Source: Nemertoderma westbladi (taxonomy: Eukaryota > Xenacoelomorpha > Nemertodermatida > Nemertodermatidae). Taken from it: a stretch of 64,000 nucleotides of DNA. The notes below the pieces were generated by a model. It saw nothing but the letters and a program-made list of their open reading frames with translations, ran no database searches and had not been told where the DNA came from. The position numbers and the translations under genes are program-made. The stretch is from the NCBI GenBank assembly GCA_032718475.1, contig JAUCBJ010009161.1, positions 1-64,000 of the forward strand. Reading direction: 5' to 3'. Position 1 is the first letter of the stretch. The number at the start of each line of letters is the position of its first letter. Shown piece after piece: positions 1 through 10,510 of the stretch.

Positions 1-742
1 GGATGGACTGTCCGACGGCCCACGAGAGAGAACGAACAATCTTTGGAGAGGACAGACAGCGTGATCCAATGGCAGTTCTCACACCATTCGGATGGACGCT
101 TAGCGGCCCAATCAAAACCAAGATTCCATTTAGGATGTCGGAGACATCGGGGTGCATGTTCGCGGGGACCATGAGGGAGATGGAGGATGAAGGAGCAGAG
201 GAGCAGCTCAAGAGGCTGTTAAGACAGGACTTCGAAGGATTAAAGGAGGCCGGGGTCGGAACGTCGGTAGAGGATAAACAAGCAATGGAAAGTGTGAACG
301 AGTCGATGAAGTGCGACGAGGGACGGTACACCATAGGCATGGTATGGAAACAATCAAAATTACTGTTGCCTGACAATAAAAGGATGGTACTCACGAGGCT
401 TCGCAAACTGAAGCAAACACTCAAACGGAGCCCAGAGAAGAATGAGTACATCCATAAGACAATAAAGAAATACGTCTAGAAGGGATGGGCCGTGGAGTTA
501 CCGGTCGACGAACTGAACACGGACAGGACCTACTACCTGCCACTTCACGTGGCTTTAGACCCAAAGAAGGGTAAACTGCGGATGGTGGTTGATGCATCGG
601 CCAAAACGAATGACAAGAGCCTAAACGACTATATGCTGGAGGGCCCCAACATCTACAACTCGGGGATAGAGGTCTTGTTGAGATTTAGAAATGGGAGGCA
701 CACCTTCACGTGCGACATCGAAGGCATGTTCAACCAAGTCCG
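1..742 (+). pseudogene. BEL/Pao pol fragment (protease-RT linker and start of RT), family E1
   Basis: The fragment runs in from the left edge. Positions 3-479 read through the BEL/Pao linker that follows the protease (a GWTLSGPI-type motif), and 492-742 encode the start of reverse transcriptase, ending just after the first catalytic aspartate motif (TCDIEGMFNQVR). It is nearly identical to 4433-5169 of the second E1 copy. A TAG at 477-479 interrupts the frame where the other copy has a glutamate codon, while the other copy is frameshifted near 4810 where this one is open, so each carries a defect the other lacks. The fragment stops at 742, where the duplicated host segment begins. It is a dead fragment; family assignment is confident from RT motif A and the linker. 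Confidence 0.85.
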
Positions 743-1123
743 TATTGATTATAAATGATTTTATTAGTTTTTTATATTTGTTTTTTCAAATTATAGATAA
801 CTTGTCAATTTTCACTTTGTTCTTGTCACTCTATATCAATGGTTGAAGACACTAACCTTACCACTGTGCTGTAGGCAAGAAGTCTATGTCAAAAACCTTT
901 TAAGCAGACCACTTTTATCTGATAAAAACTTTTAAAAACAAGGCATATTGTTAATTCACGAATGAAATACTGATAAAATAAACCAAAATAAAGTATAACC
1001 TACTTTAAACTTCGTGTATTTAACGTGTTTAACGTGTGTTTAACATTAGTGTAATATAATATACTCTATTAGTCACCAAAGAAATTTATACAATAAGTTT
1101 CAACGTGTTTATAGTCTGGTAGC

Positions 1124-1259
1124 TTAAGGGGCTACAAATCGTACAGATGAAACTAAATTATCATTCAGAGCTCCAAGGGAAGAAGGATACTTGTATTCGT
1201 TTGGTTCATCCTCCACCGTCCATGTTAGTGTAACAGAGGCGCCCTGGTAGTCAGCCAAA
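1124..1259 (-). pseudogene. Duplicate terminal exon of beta/gamma-crystallin
   Basis: On the minus strand a TATTTTCCAG acceptor precedes an open 136-nt exon that encodes the last Greek-key motif (LADYQGASVTL near the start, LNDNLVSSVRF near the end) and stops with TAA at 1126-1124. The D-N-x-x-S-S calcium-binding signature is intact. It differs from the copy at 12144-12279 by three nucleotides and two conservative residues (Glu/Asp, Ser/Thr). No other crystallin exon is seen next to it. It is either an orphan duplicate or, since it lies downstream of the gene on the same strand, an alternative last exon. It is listed as a pseudogene because only the terminal exon is present. Confidence 0.75.
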
Positions 1260-1979
1260 CTGGAAAATATTAAAAACAGGAAGTTAAGATTTACAATTAT
1301 TGCATACAAATTATATAAATGTAATTTTGTCAAATTTATATAAAAAATTCTAAAATTTATATAAAAATCCTGCACATTTATATAAAATTTGAGTTAGCAT
1401 CCATGTTCATATCAAATAAGTAAATTAAATATATTTCTTACTTATTTCAAATTTACTAATAATAATAATTTATTTATAAATATATATTTTATATGTTTAT
1501 TTAATGTTGCATAAAAATTCCTCCATGATGAATTTTAGATAATACATATTTATACTATTTGAAGGTCATAAGCTTTTTTATTAAGAGGAATTACAGAATC
1601 GGACTACGTACTTATGAGCACATACTTATGAGCACAGTTTACCCGAGATTATGGCAGTTGCTGTCAAGTCTGGCACATCTCAACTGAATGCTGCTACGAG
1701 TACGTATCACACTCCAATGGCTAAACGGGGCGGTGCCCCTGATAACAACGGTTTTGCATGGCACTGGGTCGGAGTGCCGGTCCCGGTACCAATAACAGGA
1801 AACCACAGATGCTCAACCACATTATGGGACAGGAACAAGTGGTGCACTGAAGGGAGTGCCCCAATTGAATAAATATTTTAACTCGAGTTAGTCCAGGTCA
1901 TTCGGCTGAAGATGTGAATAATTTCACGGAGGAATCATTTAACTTGAAGATGCTACCTGCATATCACTGAAAACAAGAA

Positions 1980-2050
1980 TGGAATCTTATTTATCGTTTC
2001 TTATCACCTGTTCATTGAACAGGTGATAAGAAACGATAAATAAGATTCCA
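1980..2050. repeat. Perfect 35-bp inverted repeat with 1-nt centre
   Basis: Positions 1980-2014 and 2016-2050 are exact reverse complements around a single T at 2015. Copy 2 of the segment (near 12994-13030) has only the left arm, so the right arm and some following bases are an extra inverted duplication of about 52 bp in copy 1. Confidence 0.95.
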
Positions 2051-2256
2051 CAGTGAACAGTGTTCAACCGAATCCTCTGCTGCCCTCCTCATTGAGGAGA
2101 ATACCTGACTGGGCCTCAGTCGGTGCAGTACGGCCGTGGCTGGGAAATCAGCAAGATGTGTGGAACACCGTTCGTCCAGTCATCTCTAACTAAGTATGAT
2201 ATATTTTCCCCTTATATATACTAAAATTTATTTCTCGCTGGTCCAGTCCATCTAAT

Positions 2257-2690
2257 GTGCTGGATACTGCTGGTGTGTCTAAAATTGATAAAATTCGAGT
2301 GGAAATAATTAAAATACTCAGGTGTATCACGTATGCAGAATACAGATCATCATCATTTCCAATATATAAGTCTCTAAGTCTCTACCAATCCAACACTAAC
2401 TTACATAAGTTACAACTAGCTACTTGTATGCACAGTATCCATTACCGCTATGACAAAACTGGCATGTTCGAAATGTTTGAAAAAATACATAGAAAACGTT
2501 AACATAATTCTCGAGCCAACTTATTTTTTAGACCTCGCAAAGAATTGGTCGTCGGGAAAATGTCACTACGATAGAAAGGTCCAGTGATATGGAATGCATT
2601 ACCTAATGAAATTCGCAATATACGAGATAGACATTGGTTTGCAAATAGACTAAAAGACTATCTATTTCAGTTAGATTGCCTATCAGCGCA
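2257..2690 (+). pseudogene. Non-LTR retrotransposon, C-terminal end of ORF2 (copy 1)
   Basis: The reading frame from 2257, continued through stops at 2500-2502 and near 2572, ends in the segment typical of CR1/L2-like LINE C-termini: an IYKSL...LHKLQLATCMHS block, then FRPRKELVVGKMSLR, then GPVIWNALPNEIRN and a final ANRLKDYLFQ. In those families this region lies beyond the RT domain. No catalytic RT motifs are present here. An essentially identical fragment is in segment copy 2. It is a 5'-truncated, inactive piece; the clade is inferred from the motif style only. Confidence 0.65.
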
Positions 2691-3133
2691 GCAGTCACGT
2701 TTTTTATTTTATTTTTTACATTTGCCCTAATAATAATAAACTTTATAAATTACTACACGTGCACGGGGGGTCATGTAACAAAATATGTTTAATTGGTTTT
2801 TTTAAATAAATTAAATTGAAATTTATAAATATACAGGTACTTTCAACGGAGTTTCGGTAGTAACTAATCTAAATCAGTTATTTGCGTTCAAAATTACTAA
2901 TCTAAATCAGTCATAAATCAGTATCATCTCTAAATCAGTCATTTGTGTTCAAAATTTATTGTTGAAATTGATATTTGGTTATTTTTGTTGTAATTTGGTT
3001 TTTATCTTAAGTAATTTAAAATTAAACTATGATTCATAAATAATGTAAGTAAGTATATGTTCTTATTTTCTACTATATAATAATAATAATAATTACCTTT
3101 CAGTGTGATGCCTGTTCATCTATATTTAAGTTA

Positions 3134-3320
3134 GTGGGGGTGAGTGAACCCGACTGGAGCCTGCAAGGCCACGTAGTTAGGCAGGGAGTAGCTGGGGTGA
3201 GTCACCCCAATGGGAGCCTTCAAGGCCACGTAGTTAGGCAGGGAGTAGCGGGGGTGAGTCAACCCAATGGGAGCCTGCAAGGCCACGCAGTCGCACAGGG
3301 AGAGGCGGGGGTGAGTAGAC
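3134..3320. repeat. 57-bp tandem repeat, three copies plus a partial
   Basis: Three consecutive 57-bp units begin at about 3135, 3193 and 3250, with a partial fourth from about 3307. Each contains a GGGGTGAGTSAMCCC-like start and GGCCACGTAGTTAGGCAGGG. The period is a multiple of three and reads open as a 19-residue repeat (GVSxPNGSLQGHVVRQGVA), but no protein family is recognised. The array sits exactly where duplicated segment copy 1 gives way to BEL/Pao element E1. Confidence 0.85.
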
Positions 3321-3612
3321 CCAGCCGCAGTAAAGACAATGCATCAACTAGAGAGGGGCGTAGAAGCGAAGTAGGAGGTAGCGAAGTAAGAGGTGGCGAA
3401 AGGGGGGGCTAGGGGCGCCCCACAACGACCCACAGGCGTCGGTGGATGGTGCGTGGTGCGAGTTAGGTGAACCACGGCACCCGACGACGGAGAATAGTAG
3501 GGGGATTACGAATATCCCCAGGAGCGTCCAACCGGGCAGAGAGAGGGAGGTTGGCGCCATGAGCGGGTGAGCAACAAGACGTCGAACCCAGTCAGAAGAT
3601 GGAAGAAGAACA

Positions 3613-4863
3613 GTGGAGTTTAACCGGGAGGTCGAAGAGAGTTCTCATGAGCCAGAGCGCCACACTGAGGCGAGAAGAAGTGAAGAGAATAGAAGAAGCG
3701 TTGCTACGAGCAACCGGAGAGCAAGGATGGACAGTGAACTGTCGGTAGTAGAGATGGAGTTAGAGAGTCAGTGGGGTCGAACTCCGGGAGATTGCCGTCG
3801 CCCCGGAGAGACGCCGCCTGGTGATATATACCATACGCCGGGAGAAGGGTACAGGATGTACCAGTACGAGGACGAGGACATGAGAGGGGATCGAAGAGAA
3901 ACTTCCCGAAGGGATATAGCTGCTGATCGAGAGTACGGTGGTCGCGGGGAGGACTTCTTGGAATATTCGAGAAGATTAAACTTCGGTCCGGAAGGACACA
4001 GGCAGACTGCAGGACATACTGTAGGACTTACTGCACATACTACAGGCCGTGTGGTACCGGTGAGGGTAATAGGAGAGAGTGGTCGATCAGTTACCGCGTT
4101 GATGCTGGTCGACAGCGGAGCAGCCTTCACATTGGTGGATAATTGGGTGGCCGAGAAGATAGGGTTACAGACGAGGCTGAGCAGGATGGCGGTAACTACT
4201 ATCTCCAGCAAGGATGAGGTCCTGGAAATGAGGATGGGAAGGTGCGAAATATCAGCAATAGCACCGGGATGTGACTATGGGGCGACCATTGACCCCATTC
4301 AGGTAATAGAATCGATCAACATAAATGCCAGTCGACCAACTAACATCGAGGTTGAGCAATACAGATTCCTGGACGAAATCGATTTCTCAATACCGGAAGT
4401 GGATGTCTGGAAGGTATCCATCATAGTGGGGATGGACTGTCCGACGGCCCACGAGAGAGTACGATCAATCTTCGGAGAGGACAGACAGCGTGATCCAATG
4501 GCAGTTCTCACACTGTTCGGATGGACGCTTAGCGGGCCAATCAAAACCAAGATTCCATTTAGGATGTCGGAGACATTGGGGTGCATGTTCGCGGGGACCA
4601 TGAGGGAGATGGAGGATGAAGGAGCAGAGGAGCAGCTCAAGAGGCTGTTAAGACAGGACTTTGAAGGATTAAAGGAGGCCGGGGTCGGAACCTCGGTAGA
4701 GGATAAACAAGCAATGGAAAGTGTGAAGGAGTCGATGAAGTGCGCCGAGGGACGGTACACCATAGGCATGGTATGGAAACAACCAAAATTACCGTTGCCT
4801 GACAATAAAACGAGTACTCACGAGGCCTCGCAAACTGAAGCAAACACTCAAACGGAGCCCTGA
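3613..4863 (+). pseudogene. BEL/Pao E1: gag remnant, aspartic protease and linker
   Basis: The 416-residue open frame starts with an Arg/Glu-rich stretch without a zinc knuckle, then a retropepsin-like active site (ALMLVDSGAAFTLV, about residues 158-171) and the BEL/Pao linker ending in GMDCPTAHERVRSIF and GWTLSGPI. The protease would process the polyprotein in virus-like particles. Compared with the copy at 1-479, a small deletion near 4810 shifts the frame, so it ends in an unrelated tail before RT. No capsid-like domain is visible upstream, so gag is largely missing. The ATG at 3613 is only the first available and has no special support. Confidence 0.8.
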
Positions 4864-5599
4864 GAAGGATGAGTACATCCATAAGACAATAAAGAAGTAC
4901 GTCGAGAAGGGATGGGCCGTGGAGTTACCGGTCGACGAACCCAACACGGACAGGACCTACTACCTGCCACTTCACGTGGCTTTAGACCCAAAGAAGGGTA
5001 AACTGTGGATGGTGGTTGACACATCAGTCAAAACGAATGGCAAGAGCCTAAACCACTATCTGCTGGAGGGCCCCAACATCTACAACTCAGGGATAGAGGT
5101 CTTGTTGAGATTTAGAAATGGGAGGTACGCCTTCACGTGCGACATCGAAGGCATGTTCAACCAAGTCCGTGTGACGGAGGAGGACAGCGACAGCCAGCGC
5201 TTCCTATGGTACAACAGCGACAAAGAACCGTCTGCGATACCGATATACAAAACGGTGGTGCAAAACAAGGGGGTCAAGTCGTCCTCATTTACGACGACTA
5301 TGGCTGTAAGAGATACGGTAGAGGGGAAAGAGGGAGAGTATAGTGCCAAGGCGGTCGACATGATTCGACGCGATTTCAATGTAGACGATGGGATGGGATC
5401 TGGAAACACAGTTGAAGAAATACTGGAGATAGGGCGCGAGGTTCGCGACATCCTAAAGGGATCCGGATTCAACCTGACTAAGTTCCAGTCCAGCTCAGAG
5501 GAGTTCATGAAAGCCATAGAAGACAGGCGGCCAGAGTCGACCATGGACAACCCCACAACAGCGAAGGGACAGGACAGGACATGGCGAACAAGAGAATAG
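4864..5599 (+). pseudogene. BEL/Pao E1: reverse transcriptase
   Basis: This reads as BEL/Pao RT: YLPLHVALDPKKGKLW, then motif A (FTCDIEGMFNQVR), then motif C as FNVDDGMGSG. The usual tyrosine or phenylalanine right before x-D-D is replaced by Asn, giving N-V-D-D, a non-consensus catalytic box. A frame break at the 5599 stop separates it from the following RNase H region (new frame from 5581). With the frameshift upstream, no complete pol can be made. Confidence 0.8.
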
Positions 5600-6600
5600 A
5601 GTCTCAGCAGAAGGCGCTGGGGATCGTGTGGAACCGGGAGACAGACGAGTTGGAGTATCAACTAAGCCAAGAGGGCGCAGAGATCCACACAAAGCGGGGC
5701 TATGTATCGTACATAGCAAGGATATACAATCCCTTAGGCCTAGCATCCCCATTGTTAGTCACGGGGAAGCAGATACTAAAGAAAGTATATAAGTTGAAGG
5801 ACGAGTGGGATATGGAGGTCCCGGAAGAAATAAGCAAACAGTGGAGTAAGTGGACGGGGAGTCTAGAACAGATGGGGACGTACAGCATGCCACGCGTGTA
5901 TTTCCCGGACGGAGATATGACGGACCTGGTACTACACATGTTCTCCGATGCATCTTTGGAAGCATATGGAGCGGCACTTTATCTGGTACAGTGAAAGGGG
6001 GCTCATAGGCCCAGACTTGCATTTAGTAAAGCGAAGTCAACGCCACCAGATTCAGCGTCAGTCCCGAAACTCGAGCTGACAGCTGCGAGGTTAGCAGTAA
6101 GGGCCACAGCCTACTTGATGGACACTATACCCAACATAGTGGAGACACACTACTAGACAGACTCCATGGTAGTGCTAGGGTGGCTGCATAACGAGAAGAC
6201 GAGATACCCCATATTCGTCGCGAATAGGGTAGATGAGATAAGGGCGACGACTGACTTAGAAAGGTGGCATTGCTGCCCTACCAACGACAACCCAGCAGAT
6301 TTGTTATCGAGGGGCGTGGCACGCCACACTTTCCCGAAGAAGGAAGTGTTGTGGCAGCACAGGCCACACTTCCTGAACGATAGATCAGCCTGGCCACCAA
6401 TGAGGAAGGTGGACCCGGGCTCAGAGGAAGTAGTTCCAGAAGAAGAGGAGGAAGACTCAGAAGGGGAAGAGATATACAGCCAGATGGTGAGGGAGATCAA
6501 GGAGGTGCCACCAAAATCAGAAGAACCATGCGACAACCCGACGGATAGGTTGCTCAGTTACAGCTCCAGCTGGTACAAGACCAAGAAGTTGGTAATATAA
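5581..6600 (+). pseudogene. BEL/Pao E1: A17-type region and RNase H, integrase absent
   Basis: One reading frame covers 5581-6600, broken by TGA at 5992-5994 and by TAG in the 6150s. It contains the conserved YIARIYNPLGLASPLLV block, the RNase H first aspartate motif (HMFSDASLEAYG), PKLELTAARLA with the catalytic Glu, a decayed TDSMVVLGWL and the WHCCPTNDNPADLLSRG end of RNase H. An acidic run follows at about 6430-6470. No integrase motifs are found after it, so the element is truncated at about 6600 and no LTR was recognised on either side. Confidence 0.8.
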
Positions 6601-8752
6601 GTATGGATATTATGATGTGAAATACTAAGCTGAGTCTAAATATGTTGTCAGCATTCTTATAAGGTTCCCGTACTAACACTGATTAAAAATAAAAATCGAA
6701 ATTAAATCACCATAACAAGAAAGACCGCATAATAAAATCTTACATTGGGCGAAGGTGTGCCTCTATATAGATTATTGATTGTTAGGCAGAGCAATCAACA
6801 TTGGCAAACAATCAATATTCTTTAAAACGTTAAAACGGACATAGGAAAATAGATGAGGAAATTCCCAAGAAGCAAAAATTTCAGGTCGCTGGTGTACTGT
6901 ACTATGTTATTATTATCGTTTTTGACTGACAGAAATAATGACAGTGCCTCAATCATTCTTATAATTAACATCGGAAATGATAACCCGACCAGGAAAACCC
7001 AGATATAAATAATCTTAGTTAGGACTTACAATAAGGATACATAACACATCTACTGTAGGCCCCTCCTCCAATATTCATATCTTAGTTCTCTCATAACAGT
7101 AATACCTAATGCAGCACATACATTAGTTCATAATGCAGCCATTGTTGTGAAAATAAGAGGCAGCCAATAAGCCATTATTTATACAAGAATATCTATATAA
7201 TTCAGCAAAATATCTATAAAATTCACCAAAATGTATATATCGAGATAATAATTGACCCCAAAATTTAAATTGCAGCCACTGTAGTAACCAGGCTTTTTGC
7301 AGCCAAAAGAATGCGGATGTTTTAGAAAGACCATATGGCTACATTGCAGCCAAAATACAACCTGCCGCAGCCACGGTGTCACTCTGTATATATCATGATG
7401 CAACCAATAAGCCATTATTCATATAATCCATTGACACCACATGCTGCATTGTACATCTATATATATATATATATTAATATAATATATAATAAACATCCGC
7501 TTATGAATTAAAATTAAATTAAAATATTATTTCAATTACTTTGTCACTTTCAGTGGACTTTCATATTATTTCACTTACAATTACTTTAATAAACAATTGG
7601 TACAATTTCAAAGCATTTTATACTTGGGTTGTTTGGCGCGGACGTGGTGTGGTTGGTGTTCTAGAATATCGAAAAAAAATGAAGAGAGCTGCTGAGTTGA
7701 AGATTTAAGAAGACAGTTGAACCGAGCCCGAATTTCACGTCAGGCAAACGAGACTTACCGCTGCCCCGGTACTTCACTTTCCGTTCACTAGTACCCAAGG
7801 TATTGTCCGTGGTAATTTCCTGCACATTTAAGGCCCGGGTTCTTACCTTGAATCAATCCCCGGCCCTTCGCGATTTCAGGTACGGCCCGCACCCCCTACT
7901 CCACTCTGCTCGCTTCCTCTCCACTCTGATTTTCGCGTTTTTAGAATATTCGGTGACGGTTCTATTTAAACACTATTTTGTGAACAATGGAGATGTTTCT
8001 TTATTATATTTCAATATTTGACATTTTTTTATCAAATTTATTAAATTAAATTAACTAATTTAAGAGGTAAACAAAAATTTTGGACTGGACGCGAACTGGA
8101 CCGCCAAATGAAAGATAATCTAAAAACAACTGTCCATGCAGACAAGTAAAATATATATTGAAAATTATATGGTCATATCATACATCGTAAATTTAGTTGC
8201 GTGTAAAATATCGCTAAATTAAGATTACTTTCTTTTAACACTGCTGGTGGACTTATTTTACCAGTCTACCAGTCAGTCGCACGTCTGTGTATAGATTGCA
8301 GTATTTTGGGCACCGGTAAATACATACAAAATACTGCAAACTATAAACCCAGAAACCTGCTACAGGTAGGCCTACTGGTAAAAGCATTACAGCAGATTTT
8401 TATGTGAAGAATGTAATCTTAAATTTAAATTAAATTTTCGCACACTCAACAAATTCACAACTAAAACAAATTCACAAATTCGCAACTAAATTTAAAATGG
8501 TGAAATGAAATTCAACATTTATTTTCTCTTGTCTGCATTGCCGGTTCGGTCCAGTGCGCCACGCTTCCCATCCAGTTCATATCAGTTCAGTCCAGTACTA
8601 TCCTATTCAACATCATTGTTGGCCTATCCCCAAATACCTGTATTATTCCTTGTAAAGGTGGGCTTACATATAAGCTTTCCATTAAACTGTCATAATAAGC
8701 GGCGTGTTATGTTATGGGAAGATAGGAAGTTTTGGAAATTTTGTAATATTTT
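6601..8752. other. AT-rich intergenic stretch, no gene seen
   Basis: No supported coding region or RNA gene. A 24-bp near-direct repeat with core CAATAAGCCATTATT occurs at 7160-7183 and 7400-7423, and GCAGCCA words recur between 7120 and 7440. A more GC-rich patch at about 7630-7960 has no recognisable protein. Confidence 0.6.
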
Positions 8753-8936
8753 ATTGATTATAAATGATTTTATTAGTTTTTTATATTTGTTTTTTCAAAT
8801 TATAGATAACTTTTCACTTTGTTCTTGTCACTCTATATCAATAGTTGAAGACACTAACCTTACCACTGTACTGTAGGCAAGAATGTCAAAAACCTTTTAA
8901 GCAGACCACTTTTATCTGATAAAAACTTTTAAAAAC
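8753..8936. repeat. Duplicated host segment, copy 2, left piece
   Basis: It matches 743-939. The match breaks at 8936/8937, after CTTTTAAAAAC, and resumes at 11962 with AAGGCATATTG, exactly continuing copy 1. Confidence 0.85.
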
Positions 8937-9532
8937 GAGAGAAAGCCGCCCCAATATTAGATTATAACAACAACATATCCATTGGGTAAGAAAGTGGAGG
9001 TGAGCCAGCCCGTCTCTTAATTTTTTACTTTATATTACGCGATCAATTTTCCCTCATCTCGTCATGAACCCAACATGTATGTAACCTTTTGTTAAATTTG
9101 TTGGCTATGCGTTTGCGGTTGTTTGGGCGGAGTGTGGTAGGCCTACACTTTTCACACTTAAATATTTTGGTTGTGAAATGTTACAGGGCATAGCGTTCTG
9201 AGATATTTCATTTATATTTTATTATGAGAGGAAGAAGAACATACAACGTTATTTACTATATATGTAACAAAATAATTGTTTTCGGGTTTGGAAGCCTCCC
9301 CAAATAGTTGATATACAATTATATTTAAAATAATTTCCATGGTCATGGTCATTCACCCGTCTTTAGTTAGAAATTTGTTTGCATGAAAGACAGTTTAGTT
9401 TAGTTTTTACTGATTTATTATCTCTTATCTGACTGGGGTAATAATAAAGGATAGGATAAATGGAAGCAAAGTGTGACAGTAACAAATATTTCCCCGTCAC
9501 CCTAGCATGTCTTAAGTATATGATATATCAAA

Positions 9533-9581
9533 GGGGGAAGTTTGGATTCACTGCATAAATGCAGTTCACCAAACTTCCCCC
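9533..9581. repeat. Long imperfect hairpin
   Basis: GGGGGAAGTTTGG (9533-9545) is the exact reverse complement of 9569-9581. Inside it, ACTGCAT (9550-9556) pairs with ATGCAGT (9559-9565) around an AA centre, giving 20 paired bases in a 49-nt stem-loop. It is AT-flanked and not part of an ORF. Confidence 0.85.
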
Positions 9582-10437
9582 GAATGCACACTGTAACTTC
9601 CCCCTTCCCCTAAATATCCACTGTTGAATTAATTTGAAGCGATATAATAAGTACAAAATTGTGCGAGTTTTTAATTGTGTGGTCCAATTGTTATTTGATT
9701 TCTATTTATTATTTAAAGTGCATTTAATATCACACTCGCTTTTAAAATATTATACTATACAACCTTATGTTTTATTAATTTACCAAATCGAAGCCTCATA
9801 AGGGCCGGTTATTTGTACGCATATCCCCTAATGCGCTCAGTAAGGTTCAAACAACATATTAATATGAAAATAAAGTATCTGCAAAGAAAAGAACCCAATA
9901 CTATATAATTTGACCTTATTAAAAAATTTGCACTTTTGCACACTTATTTGTACAAGTGCACTTTAGCAGATCGTAATGGTGGCTCTTATTTAACAAACTT
10001 ATGTTTATCCTCTACCGATCTACGATGGTGTATGATCAAGTGTCAGTCGCTAAAAGTGTCAAAAATCCAATTTAATAAATCTGGATTTGCGATTTTGGAC
10101 CATATTCATGGACATTTTTAAGTCACTTTATAGACATAAAAAGTTAAACAAATGTTACGATTATAGTTAGAAATCATTCCAAACTACATTTTAATCCAAA
10201 AAATAACATTCTACGATGAATAGAACTGGAAATAACAGTGTTTGAATTATCGAAAAAATGTTCACTATTTAAGTGCATTTTGCACTAAGTGCACATGCGT
10301 CTTTTCCCAAGTTTTATCCTATTTCACACACTACAATCTATCCTCTATCCAATGAAAAAAGTTTCAGATTAAACGGCCCTGTAGAACCGAAGTTATTTAT
10401 GTTTAAAAATAGTCACTCGAAAATTTCAAATTCTCTT

Positions 10438-10510
10438 GGTCACACAGTCTAGTGGTTATCAATCACGTTAATGAAACCTAAGTTCGCGGGTTCGAAATCC
10501 AATATTGACC
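10438..10510 (+). repeat. tRNA-like unit, probably a SINE head or tRNA pseudogene
   Basis: A box-A-like AGTCTAGTGGTTA (from 10447) and a box-B-like GGGTTCGAAATCC (10488-10500, with one extra A against GGTTCGAATCC) are spaced as in a tRNA, and GGTCA (10438) can pair with TGACC (10506-10510). The extra box-B base and weak anticodon arm argue against a functional tRNA gene; a T-run follows. Confidence 0.55.

Larger units (their letters stand above)
743..3133. repeat. Duplicated host segment, copy 1 (2.4 kb)
   Basis: This segment matches 8753-8936 followed directly by 11962-14104, with scattered substitutions and small indels. It carries a copy of the crystallin terminal exon, a LINE 3' fragment and AT-rich filler. 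BEL/Pao family E1 sequence abuts it on both sides. Copy 1 lacks the 3.0 kb present between 8937 and 11961 in copy 2 but has an extra palindrome at 1980-2050. I see no terminal inverted repeats or clear target duplication, so it is better described as a segmental duplication than as a transposon. Confidence 0.85.

Noticed and set aside
1651-1872. 73-codon frame in segment copy 1
   Set aside because: No recognisable family, and copy 2 has an indel (TATCACCCTC against TATCACACTCC) that breaks it.
3768-4805. Long antisense frames opposite E1 protease
   Set aside because: No family motifs; shadows of the BEL/Pao coding strand.
8505-8876. 123-codon frame
   Set aside because: AT-rich, no motif, ends inside the duplicated segment; likely chance.
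10438-10510. Functional tRNA gene
   Set aside because: Box B has an inserted base and the arms pair poorly.
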